Below are positions 1 to 5,730 of a DNA stretch of 7,071 nucleotides, piece after piece. Location: NCBI GenBank assembly GCA_021791455.1, contig JAJYWM010000440.1, positions 1 to 7,071 on the forward strand. Reading direction: 5' to 3'. Positions within the stretch are counted from its first letter, which is position 1. Each line of letters starts with the position of its first letter. The notes under the pieces are model-generated. The model saw nothing but the letters and a program-made list of their open reading frames with translations. It had not been told where the DNA came from and did not search any database. This stretch comes from a bacterium. Lineage in GTDB: Bacteria > Chloroflexota > Dormibacteria > UBA8260 > Bog-877. Position numbers and translations under genes: made by a program.

Positions 1-1
1 G

Positions 2-1153
2 GACCTGACTTCGGCGCAGCAACAGGCATGTGATGCCCTGGCCAGTCACGGGCAAGGGGTGTTGGTCGCACCACCCGGCTCCGGCAAGACCGTCATCGCC
101 TGTGGACTCATCGCGCGCCACGACAGGCCCACATTGGTGATCGTCGACCGCAAGCCGTTGGTGGAGCAATGGCGCGAGCGCCTAGCCACCCACCTCGGTC
201 TCCCCCCGGGTCAGATCGGTCAACTCCACGGTGTACGCAATCGGGCCACCCGCGTCGTCGACATCGCCATCATGCAGAGCCTCGCCCGCCGCGAGGACGC
301 CGGCGAAATCACCGCCGGCTACGGATTCGTCGTCGTCGACGAATGCCACCATGTGCCTGCGGTCACCTTCGAACGGTGCGTCCGCCAGATCCCGGTACAG
401 CGATGGCTGGGCCTGACCGCCACTCCGTACCGGCGTGACGGCTTGCAAGGACTCATCACCATGTACTGTGGACCGGTCCGTCACCGCATGAATCAGGGAA
501 CGGACGCCGGGGCTCACAAGCTAGAGTTCGTGGTCCACCGAACCGGGTTCGAGGCTCCAGGCGCGCCCGACCTGGGCATTCAGCAACTGTTCCGAGCCCT
601 GGTCGAGGATGGGGAGCGGATCGAGGCGATATGCGGGGACATCGCCTCCGCCCTCACCCGGGGGCGGAACTGCCTGGTGCTCACACAATGGACCGATCAC
701 CTCGAACGGCTCGTTGCCGAACTCCGAAGGCTCGGGCACTCGCCCTTGGTGCTCCGAGGAGGGATGGGCAAGAGGGCCCAGGCGGCGGTGATGAAGGAAC
801 TGGGAGCTCCTCCTCCGGCAGGCGGTCTCCTCCTCGTCGCCACCGGCAGTTTCCTGGGTGAGGGCTTTGACTGCCCGCCGCTCGACACCTTGTTCCTGGC
901 GTTCCCGATCGCCTTCAAGGGGCGGATCGTCCAGTACGTCGGCCGCGTGCTGCGCCCGACGGACGACAAGGCCACGGTCGAGGTTCACGATTACGTCGAC
1001 CTGGCAGTCCCCGTGCTGGCCCGAATGCACAGCAAGCGCCTGCCGGGCTTCGCCAGCCTTGGCTTCGACACGAAACTTCCTCGGTCAGCAGGATTGACCG
1101 AGGGAGCGCCCGGTTCGTTGTCCTCCCGCTTCCGGGACAAGCCACCAGGGTGA
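2..1153 (+). CDS. SF2 (DEAD/DEAH-like) helicase, C-terminal part, TOTE-type; 5' end outside window
   Basis: The frame is open from base 2 to the TGA at 1151-1153 (383 codons visible), so the protein begins upstream; the GTG at 59 is internal, because conserved helicase sequence (a Q-rich segment before motif I) precedes it. Numbering from base 2, motif I APPGSGKT is at residues 23-30, DECH of motif II at 113-116, TAT of motif III at about 139-141, motif V (GEGFDCP) near 287-293, and motif VI QYVGRVLR at 311-318. Both RecA-like domains are therefore complete and should give an ATP-driven nucleic-acid translocase or helicase. The stretches around DECHHVPA, LTATPYRRDGL and the ending YVDLAVPVLARMHSKRLPG match, from memory, the helicase module of TOTE conflict-system proteins, which carry an archaeo-eukaryotic primase domain upstream; that assignment is inference because the primase is not visible. 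The last 28 or so residues look unconserved and contain a hairpin at DNA level. A generic restriction-type helicase is the alternative. Confidence 0.9.
   Translation, partial: DLTSAQQQACDALASHGQGVLVAPPGSGKTVIACGLIARHDRPTLVIVDRKPLVEQWRERLATHLGLPPGQIGQLHGVRNRATRVVDIAIMQSLARREDAGEITAGYGFVVVDECHHVPAVTFERCVRQIPVQRWLGLTATPYRRDGLQGLITMYCGPVRHRMNQGTDAGAHKLEFVVHRTGFEAPGAPDLGIQQLFRALVEDGERIEAICGDIASALTRGRNCLVLTQWTDHLERLVAELRRLGHSPLVLRGGMGKRAQAAVMKELGAPPPAGGLLLVATGSFLGEGFDCPPLDTLFLAFPIAFKGRIVQYVGRVLRPTDDKATVEVHDYVDLAVPVLARMHSKRLPGFASLGFDTKLPRSAGLTEGAPGSLSSRFRDKPPG
1079..1103. repeat. 9-bp perfect inverted repeat (hairpin) in the 3' end of the helicase gene
   Basis: CCTCGGTCA at 1079-1087 and TGACCGAGG at 1095-1103 are perfect reverse complements around a 7-base loop. 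It lies in the apparently unconserved tail of the helicase, just after the last family-typical residues (around 1068). No T-run follows on the plus strand (GAGCGCCCGG follows), so it is not a textbook intrinsic terminator there; on the minus strand the stem is followed by AAGTTTCG, also weak. It could be a relic terminator of the original helicase gene, a protein-binding palindrome, or chance in GC-rich DNA. Confidence 0.6.
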
Positions 1154-1385
1154 GCGCAGCCTCGTGCTGTGAGGCCTCGCCCGTCACCACCACCGACGAG
1201 CGCGGCCAAGTCGTCTTCGGCGCCGATCTCTACACCGCCGACATCGCCGAGGGAGCGGCCGCGGCCTCACTCGGCTGCAGGATACCGACAGCAGTCGCCG
1301 GCCTGTACCCGGGCGAGATCGTCTTTGACCTTGGCTCCGGCACCGGAGCCGACGTGTAGATCTCTGCCCGGACGCCGGCCCGGGC
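1150..1385 (+). pseudogene. arsM: Arsenite S-adenosylmethionine methyltransferase (arsM-like), 5' remnant
   Basis: GTG at 1150 overlaps the helicase stop (GTGA) and opens a 69-codon frame ending at TAG 1357-1359. The peptide has the layout of the ArsM N-terminus: a CC pair at residues 6-7, LYTADIAEG near 27-35, AAAASLGC with the family's conserved cysteine near 36-43, PTAVAGLYPGE near 46-56, and SAM-binding motif I DLGSGTGADV at 60-69. ArsM normally continues D-V-L-(L/I)-S-A-R-R-x-G-P. Here the codon after DV is TAG, the next four codons still read ISAR, and after one extra base the +1 frame reads RRPGPA. So a stop mutation and a single-base frameshift are both visible, and similarity ends near 1385. 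Most of the methyltransferase fold (about 200 residues) is missing, so it cannot methylate arsenic. It may still be translated as a short peptide by coupling to the helicase. Confidence 0.72.
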
Positions 1386-1659
1386 CAGCCTGTCAAGGGG
1401 CCGGAGCGCGTCCAGCGGCGCCGCCCGGACCGACCGGCCGCCCTCACCCCGCATCGGCCTGCTCCGACTCCGCCAGCCTTCCCGCGTCCCCTCATGAACA
1501 GGGCCCCAGGTGGGGCCAGTTGCCCTCTGCCCTTACGGACTCCCGCCACCGCTGGGTCATGCGGGTGTCCCCATGCGAAGGGCGGGCGCCCGGAGCTGTC
1601 CTCCGCCGAGCCGAGCGCTAGCACACCCACAGTTGCCCCGGCACACAGTGCCCACGAGT
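1360..1659. other. Gap between the arsM stop and the minus-strand operon; no intact gene
   Basis: Apart from the last 25 bases of arsM similarity (to about 1385), no reading frame here encodes anything I recognise. The open frames on both strands are proline- and arginine-rich, as expected of non-coding GC-rich DNA. Two small inverted repeats are present: GGCCCC-AGGT-GGGGCC at 1502-1517 and GGCAC-ACA-GTGCC at 1640-1652, the latter 8 bases beyond the stop of the minus-strand membrane-protein gene. Neither is followed by a T-run, so no terminator is called with confidence. The region probably holds decayed DNA at the edge of the downstream operon. Confidence 0.5.
1502..1517. repeat. Inverted repeat, 6-bp arms, downstream of the minus-strand operon
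   Basis: GGCCCC (1502-1507) and GGGGCC (1512-1517) flank the loop AGGT. It is about 140 bases downstream of the end of the minus-strand operon, so it could form a stem in that transcript. There is no adjacent T-tract, so a terminator role is only a possibility, and GC-rich DNA gives such stems by chance. Confidence 0.35.
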
Positions 1660-2985
1660 TCAGGCCGCTTGGATGTCCCTCGGATCGGGAAGGTGCGGCA
1701 GCGGCGCAGGGTCCGACGCGAGATCACCCCAGGTCCGGTCTCCGTCGGCACCGTCCCGCCAAATCCCGTAGTTCACCGCCGGCATCTCGCCGGCAAGCGT
1801 CGCCAGTTGCTCCCGGCTCCACCGCAGCCGCAGGCGGACCGACCCGGACCCACCGGATCGGGAGGCGCGGTAGGTGTCCCTCGCCTCGAGGAAGATCCCA
1901 CCAGCCGTTCGCACCACCAGGCCCAGATCGGCTCGGGCCCAACCGCACCTGCGCCAGAGTCCCCTCTCCCCCACCCAATCCCCATCGATATATAGGAGGG
2001 TGCAGAGCAGTGGCCCGACGACCACGGTCAGCCACACCCAGACCGCCGCCAGAAGACCCACCGCTGGGGCCAGCGGCGGACCAGACCGGTAGACCACCGC
2101 CACCAGCATGCCCGCGCCGGCTCCGACGGCGGGCCCCACCGGCAGGCCGAGCAGCCGCCTCCAGTTGAGCCTGACGGACGGACGGAACGCGGCCCACGGG
2201 GCTTGGGCGGGTCCCATCGGCGGGATGAACCGGTCACCGTGGAGGCAACGGGACCGGACGGGACCCTCGGAGGGGTCCTGTGCGGCACATGGCTCAACCC
2301 GGCCCAGCTGGTGCGGGTTCCCCCAAAGCGCCAGGTCCTGCCCGATGGCAACCGCCTCCGGGGCGAGGAGTGCAAGAATGTCCAGCCGGAAGCTGGCCGA
2401 GCGGGGTACCAGCGTCCGGCCCAGCCGCCCTATCCCAGTCGCCACCAGGCTTATCGCGATCGCGCCAGGCACGCTGGTCATGGCCAGCCAGTGGTCGCGA
2501 GCGTGCCCCATCGTCTGGCCGCCCAGGACCAAGACCCAGACGGCCAGCATGCCGAGCGCACTCGACAGCGGGCCCGTCACGGCGACCCAAGGGAAGACCC
2601 GGAGCCCGACGAGGCGGGCTCGTGGCCTCGGGAACCACGCCATCGAGAGAGACCGGGCCAGGACGCAGACGAGAACCAGGAGCGGAAGAGCCGGATCGGC
2701 GCCTCGGACGATCTCATGCATCGCGACCGCACCGGCCATCGAGGCGATCACGGACCCGGCTCCGATGAAGGGATAGTGCCAGAGCGGCGCGCACGGGCGT
2801 CTCCAGGCGCGCTCCGCCTCCCCCGGCTCGTCGCCTTTCCACATTCCCCACACCCAGCCCAGCAAAGCGCCGAATATGGACACGATGCAGAACACCCACC
2901 AGGCGACCAGCACCAGGATGGCGACGACACCGGCCACCAGGATCAGGAAGGCGAACCCCTCGCCGATCCCATCTCCCCTGCCCAC
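1660..2985 (-). CDS. Polytopic membrane protein of unknown function, third gene of the recombinase/Lon-like operon
   Basis: A 441-residue frame from GTG at 2985 to TGA at 1660-1662. I chose this start because it is one base after the stop of the ATPase gene and has GAGGAG six bases upstream; the frame stays open to an ATG at 3096, but that would run far into the ATPase gene. Hydrophobic segments fall near residues 10-30, 31-48, 74-90, 100-113, 133-155, 167-185, 280-298 and 304-333, giving roughly seven or eight membrane spans in two clusters. A polar loop (about 190-275) with cysteines at 233 and 247 separates the clusters. The last 105 or so residues are soluble, with a probable beta-rich segment (LGLVVRTAGGIFLEARDTY, then SVRLRLRW) and an acidic, proline-containing tail. 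No family is recognised. Its tight coupling to the ATPase suggests a membrane partner or anchor for it; a transporter is possible but no transporter motif is seen. Confidence 0.82.
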   Translation of the reverse strand: MGRGDGIGEGFAFLILVAGVVAILVLVAWWVFCIVSIFGALLGWVWGMWKGDEPGEAERAWRRPCAPLWHYPFIGAGSVIASMAGAVAMHEIVRGADPALPLLVLVCVLARSLSMAWFPRPRARLVGLRVFPWVAVTGPLSSALGMLAVWVLVLGGQTMGHARDHWLAMTSVPGAIAISLVATGIGRLGRTLVPRSASFRLDILALLAPEAVAIGQDLALWGNPHQLGRVEPCAAQDPSEGPVRSRCLHGDRFIPPMGPAQAPWAAFRPSVRLNWRRLLGLPVGPAVGAGAGMLVAVVYRSGPPLAPAVGLLAAVWVWLTVVVGPLLCTLLYIDGDWVGERGLWRRCGWARADLGLVVRTAGGIFLEARDTYRASRSGGSGSVRLRLRWSREQLATLAGEMPAVNYGIWRDGADGDRTWGDLASDPAPLPHLPDPRDIQAA

Positions 2986-2986
2986 C

Positions 2987-4237
2987 TCAGTCTCCTCGGC
3001 CCCGAAGCCCAGTTCCAGGGATTTTTCTGCTGGGAGAAGAGGCAGGGTTCGATGGCGTGGGGCGGGCGAAGCCCATGGGCTTGCCTCCGGTCCCATTCGC
3101 CAGCGGGCCGAGTGCCTCGCGGATCAGCTCCCGGGTGATGGGCACAGGCCAGGTCCCATCGAACCCCAGTCGGAGCGCCCGGAGCAGGCATGCCTCCAGC
3201 CGGCTCTCGATCCCACGCAGCCCGGCCTCGTCGCGTCCCGCGTGCTCGGAGACGACACATCGGAGAGCGTCGTCGTCGAAGGGCAGGAGGGCCTTGAACA
3301 GACCGTACGACTCCAGCAGCCGCGGCCAGACGTGGAAGCGCGCGGCGTCCAGCCGGTCCTGCATGCTCAGCCCCGGGATCCGCACCACGTCACAGCGATC
3401 CAGCAGCGGCTCCTGGATCGTCGCGAGCTCGTTGGCGGTGGCGATGAACAGCACCTCGGAGAGGTCGAAGGGGAGCTCCAGGAACCGGTCGGTCCAGGTG
3501 GCGTGCCCATCGAGTAGCTCGAGCAGGCTCGGCGCGGCCGAGTGGCTGTCGTTGCTGGACCCCGACATCACCTTGTCCAGCTCGTCGAGGATGACCACGA
3601 GCCGGGTGGTCCCGGCGGCGCGGATCGCCTTCATGATCACACCGGGCTCGGCATCCCGATAGGCGCGGGAGCAGCCCACCAGGTAGATGCCATCGTGCAC
3701 CGCGGTGGGCACGCTCACGAAGGCACACGGCCGGTGGATCGCCTCCGCGACCGCCCGCGCCAGCGAGCTCTTGCCAGTCCCGGGTGGGCCCACCAACAGC
3801 AGCGGCCGAAGCCGGTGCCCACTGTGCCCGCTGTGGGCGAGCTCCAGCATCCAGCTGCCGACGATGCGGTCCAGCAGGCACTGCTTCACGGGCCCGTCGC
3901 CCTGATGGACGGCGTCGAGGACCATGGCCGCCTCCTCCATGTCGACCGGCTCGTCCACTTCCGCCCGACCCCAGGGAAGAGCCGCCACCCATCCCAGCCA
4001 CCGGTCCAGGGCGACCGAGTCCTCGGGGCTCTGCGTCCGGGCCGTGATGGTGGAGTCCACCATCTCCCGCACCTGCTCAGAGCACTCCGCCACTGCCTCA
4101 CGAGCACGGTCTGCCAGGGACTTCGGCAGGAAGGCGTGCCAGGGCTGCCTGCCTCGGTCGGGCTCTTCCTCGGGGGCCATCTCCTCTGGGTCGAACTCCT
4201 CGGAGCCATGCTCATCGAGGTCAAACTCCTCGCTCAT
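2987..4237 (-). CDS. Lon-like AAA+ ATPase lacking the peptidase domain
   Basis: A 416-residue protein. After an acidic N-terminus (residues 1-30, with two EEFD repeats), residues 77-130 match the Lon segment before the ATPase core (WLGWVAALPWG, then the VLDAVHQGDGPVKQ helix). The AAA+ core has Walker A GPPGTGKS at 150-157, Walker B VVILDELDK at 214-222, a Lon-type LLELLDGH...FLELPFDLS stretch at 238-260, sensor 1 FIATAN at 264-269, an arginine finger in LLDR at 278-281, and a sensor-2 region GLRGIESRL at 339-347 (R341). All catalytic ATPase residues are present. The protein ends soon after the small lid domain, where Lon would continue for about 200 residues into its Ser-Lys peptidase domain, and it lacks the usual Lon N-terminal substrate domain. 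It should therefore be an ATP-driven unfoldase or remodelling factor, not a protease. ATG overlaps the recombinase stop (ATGA). Its substrate is unknown; the adjacent recombinase or the membrane protein are the obvious candidates. Confidence 0.92.
   Translation of the reverse strand: MSEEFDLDEHGSEEFDPEEMAPEEEPDRGRQPWHAFLPKSLADRAREAVAECSEQVREMVDSTITARTQSPEDSVALDRWLGWVAALPWGRAEVDEPVDMEEAAMVLDAVHQGDGPVKQCLLDRIVGSWMLELAHSGHSGHRLRPLLLVGPPGTGKSSLARAVAEAIHRPCAFVSVPTAVHDGIYLVGCSRAYRDAEPGVIMKAIRAAGTTRLVVILDELDKVMSGSSNDSHSAAPSLLELLDGHATWTDRFLELPFDLSEVLFIATANELATIQEPLLDRCDVVRIPGLSMQDRLDAARFHVWPRLLESYGLFKALLPFDDDALRCVVSEHAGRDEAGLRGIESRLEACLLRALRLGFDGTWPVPITRELIREALGPLANGTGGKPMGFARPTPSNPASSPSRKIPGTGLRGRGD
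2992..2997 (-). promoter_or_regulatory. Ribosome binding site for the membrane-protein gene
   Basis: GAGGAG on the minus strand, six bases before the GTG at 2985 and inside the last codons of the ATPase gene. It decides the GTG start in preference to the upstream in-frame ATG at 3096, and with the one-base gap it indicates translational coupling. Confidence 0.65.
4190..4232 (-). repeat. Near-duplicate 13-bp units encoding the EEFD repeat
   Basis: GTCGAACTCCTCG at 4190-4202 and GTCAAACTCCTCG at 4220-4232 (plus strand) differ at one base and lie 30 bp, ten codons, apart. They encode the two EEFD units at the acidic N-terminus of the Lon-like ATPase. The origin is probably a local duplication; an acidic docking tail is a possible role. 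Confidence 0.55.
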
Positions 4238-5244
4238 GCCATCCCCTCCGCGCCCACCGGCCTGCCCGCGGTTCGAGCGCCGTCCTCACCCCAGAGCGGA
4301 TCCGCGGAGAGCCCGCACGCGAGGTCTGCCGCCAAGGCCAGCCCGTAGTTGTCGACGGTGGTGGAGGTCCGGGCGTGCCCGAGGGCTGCCGACACCACCG
4401 CCAGTGGGATCCCCGCCCGCAACCACCTGCTGGCGGCAGCGTGGCGGAAGGCATGCGGGCCCCGGGGTGAGAGCCTGGCCCGGCGGCAGACGAGGTGCAC
4501 GACGTCCCGCGCCTGGCGGTCCGAGAGCCTCCCCTGGCGGCCCAGGAACAGGGGGGCGGTGGGGTCGTGAGTCGGGCGGTGGCGCAGGTACCAGGTGAGG
4601 GCCGAGCACGCGGACGGACCCAGCGGCACCGAGCGGGGTCCGGTCTTGCCCGTGAGGACGAGGCATTCCCCATCGAAGTCCCCGGCCGCGGCAGCCACCA
4701 CCTCCCCTATCCGAGCCCCGCTGGCTACGAGCACCGCCACCAGAGCCCGATCCCGCCAGCTCTGCCCGGCCGCCAGCAGCCGGCGGCACTCCTCCACCGA
4801 CCAGGGGGCGAGCCGCGCCGGGCGGCGCTGCCGGACAGGACGGATCACATCGGAGCAGGAGAGATCGCACCAGCCGGCACTCGACGCCCAGCGGAGGAAG
4901 GCCCGCACGACCGACAGCCGGTGCCACCTGGTCGAAGGCGCCAGATCCCCCAGAGTGCCCTGGTACTCGGCCAACAGCGACGGGGTCAACTCAGTGCAGG
5001 CTGTCACCTCCCGGGCATGGCAGAAGTCGGCGAGGCGAGCCAGCGCCGTGCGGTATGAGCGGGCGGTGGCCGGGCTGGAGTGGCAGTCGCAGAAGAGCCG
5101 GACCGCCTCCTCGACGGCAACACCCTTGCGGTCGTGACTCGCACCCCCTGCCCACCGGATCCTCATCGCCGAGGAGGCAAGGGTCCTGCCGCCAGTCGTC
5201 CGACGTGCCAAGGTGATCTGCGTGGCGCCGCTTGTGATATCCAT
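4234..5244 (-). CDS. Tyrosine recombinase (XerC/D and phage-integrase type)
   Basis: A 336-residue protein with the two usual domains. The core-binding (SAM-like) domain spans about residues 43-125 (VEEAVRLFCD, then SYRTALARLADFC and STRWHRLSVVRAFLRWA). The catalytic domain spans about 145-310. All six active-site positions are present: R178 in GARIGEV, K200 in LTGKTG, H264 and R267 in PHAFRH, H290 in LGHARTS, and the nucleophile Y300 in TVDNYG. It should therefore be active in site-specific DNA cleavage and rejoining. The start at 5244 is the earliest possible, because TGA precedes it in frame. It has no clear Shine-Dalgarno sequence, and the first 40 residues look unconserved, so ATG at 5166 is an alternative. 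It is the first gene of the minus-strand operon, with its stop overlapping the ATPase start. Length and motifs fit a XerC/D-like or mobile-element integrase; no directionality factor is visible nearby. Confidence 0.94.
   Translation of the reverse strand: MDITSGATQITLARRTTGGRTLASSAMRIRWAGGASHDRKGVAVEEAVRLFCDCHSSPATARSYRTALARLADFCHAREVTACTELTPSLLAEYQGTLGDLAPSTRWHRLSVVRAFLRWASSAGWCDLSCSDVIRPVRQRRPARLAPWSVEECRRLLAAGQSWRDRALVAVLVASGARIGEVVAAAAGDFDGECLVLTGKTGPRSVPLGPSACSALTWYLRHRPTHDPTAPLFLGRQGRLSDRQARDVVHLVCRRARLSPRGPHAFRHAAASRWLRAGIPLAVVSAALGHARTSTTVDNYGLALAADLACGLSADPLWGEDGARTAGRPVGAEGMA
4245..4249 (-). promoter_or_regulatory. Shine-Dalgarno site for the Lon-like ATPase
   Basis: GGAGG on the minus strand with a 7-base spacing to the ATG at 4237. 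It lies inside the last codons of the recombinase gene, so the ATPase can be initiated both by this site and by coupling through the ATGA overlap. Confidence 0.8.
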
Positions 5245-5292
5245 TCATCCAGCATCGCACGGGTGTTCTCTGCCACAAATGGCTTCTCCCGA

Positions 5293-5336
5293 GCCGCCGG
5301 TTACCCGGTCAGTAGGCGGCCCGGGCACACCCGGTC
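5293..5336. repeat. Cluster of short repeats upstream of the recombinase gene
   Basis: GCCGCC (5293-5298) and GGCGGC (5315-5320) form an inverted pair around 16 bases that contain a near-palindrome, CCGGTTACCCGG (5297-5308). ACCCGGTC occurs twice in direct orientation, at 5303-5310 and 5329-5336, 26 bp apart. The cluster lies about 50-90 bases upstream of the recombinase start. Such an arrangement could be an operator or recombinase-binding (attachment or arm-type) sites, but the units are short and the region is GC-rich. Confidence 0.35.
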
Positions 5337-5374
5337 GCTCCCTGCCAACCGAATCCCGTGCCCCCTCGCTGGGC

Positions 5375-5662
5375 CTACGCCTTTGGAGCTGGAGCCCCCA
5401 CCCGAGCTGAAGCCTGAGCAAACTGGTCGCCGCTGCTCACCTCCGGCCAGGGGAGGATCCGAAGGCTCGGCCACTGCCGTCGCCACCGGGACACCGTCTC
5501 CTCGTATACGTGTCTGGGGGCCAGGGTCGGATTCGAGCGGACGACCAGGCTGAGGAGATCGGAGAGTCCGAAGGTCGCGTAGACGCGACCCCTGCCGGTC
5601 GTGGTGGGTCGGCCTCTCTCACTGCCCCCCTCCGGGAAATACCATTCCGCGTGTAGCGAGGC
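5375..5662 (-). pseudogene. 3' remnant of a nucleotidyltransferase-like gene (PF06042/DUF925-like C-terminus)
   Basis: On the minus strand one frame is open for 95 codons between stops at 5663-5665 and 5375-5377, with no ATG or GTG start. Its central part (about 5588 down to 5445) reads VYATFGLSDLLSLVVRSNP, then a stretch ending in VYEETVSRWRRQWPSLRILPW. From memory this matches the C-terminus of the PF06042 (DUF925) nucleotidyltransferase family, where an (A)PFGL(D/E)DLF...RPNP motif is followed by a Y-E-x-(R/K)-V helix, W-x-x-x-WP and a hydrophobic end. The N-terminal nucleotide-transfer core is absent, so this is a gene fragment and not a functional enzyme. The 35 or so codons before VYATFGL do not match the family clearly. 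The fragment sits directly upstream of the recombinase operon on the same strand. Confidence 0.5.
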
Positions 5663-5692
5663 CTAATGCCAACCTGCTATCTACCGATTTCC

Positions 5693-5707
5693 GGATCTCA
5701 AAGATCC
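5693..5707. repeat. Perfect 6-bp inverted repeat upstream of the small membrane-protein gene
   Basis: GGATCT (5693-5698), loop CAA, AGATCC (5702-5707). Outer TTCC and GGAA blocks (5689-5692 and 5712-5715) can extend the stem with a bulge. It lies 23 bases before the ATG at 5731, so it may be in the leader or be an operator. No function can be shown from sequence alone. Confidence 0.45.
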
Positions 5708-5720
5708 AACTGGAAGTGCC

Positions 5721-5726
5721 GGGAAG
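5721..5726 (+). promoter_or_regulatory. Weak ribosome binding site for the gene at 5731
   Basis: GGGAAG at 5721-5726, four bases before the ATG at 5731. The match to GGAGG is only partial, but it favours the ATG at 5731 over the in-frame GTG at 5716, which has no suitably spaced site. Confidence 0.4.
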
Positions 5727-5730
5727 TAAC

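Larger units (their letters stand above)
5245..5730. other. Divergent intergenic region between the recombinase operon and the small membrane-protein genes
   Basis: This 486-base stretch has no intact gene. It contains the 3' remnant of a nucleotidyltransferase-like gene on the minus strand, small inverted and direct repeats just upstream of the recombinase (5293-5336), and a short hairpin at 5693-5707 before the plus-strand pair. It must contain promoters for two divergent transcripts, but no convincing -35/-10 pair can be seen for either. TATCTA at 5678-5683, preceded by TG at 5675, is the only weak -10 candidate for the plus strand, and it has no matching -35. Confidence 0.55.

Noticed and set aside
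1051..1480. CGCCAGCCTT present at 1051-1060 and 1471-1480, considered as an attachment-site repeat
   Set aside because: Only ten bases, one copy is within conserved helicase coding sequence, and no recombination structure is associated.
1169..1621. 150-codon plus-strand frame after the helicase, considered as a gene
   Set aside because: Its first part is out of frame with the clear arsM-like peptide and the rest is proline/arginine-rich without a domain; only the six residues RRPGPA fit arsM after the frameshift.
1640..1652. GGCAC-ACA-GTGCC hairpin 8 bases after the stop of the minus-strand operon, considered as a terminator
   Set aside because: The stem is only five pairs and no T-run follows on the minus strand.
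1985..2000. TATATA followed by AGGAGG on the plus strand, like a -10 box and ribosome site
   Set aside because: It lies inside the minus-strand membrane-protein gene (codons for LLYIDGDW) and no convincing plus-strand gene follows it.
2203..3138. Long plus-strand frame (311 codons) opposite the membrane-protein gene, and similar ones at 1494-2168, 2108-2776 and 2876-3517
   Set aside because: They are antisense to genes with clear hydrophobic helices or AAA+ motifs, are rich in Arg, Pro, Gly and charged residues, and show no recognisable domain: typical shadows in GC-rich DNA.
3542..4348. Plus-strand 268-codon frame opposite the Lon-like ATPase
   Set aside because: The minus strand encodes all Lon ATPase motifs; this frame is its shadow and has no motif of its own.
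5080..5553. Plus-strand 157-codon frame across the recombinase 5' end and intergenic region
   Set aside because: It is antisense to the recombinase and to the nucleotidyltransferase remnant, with no recognisable motif.
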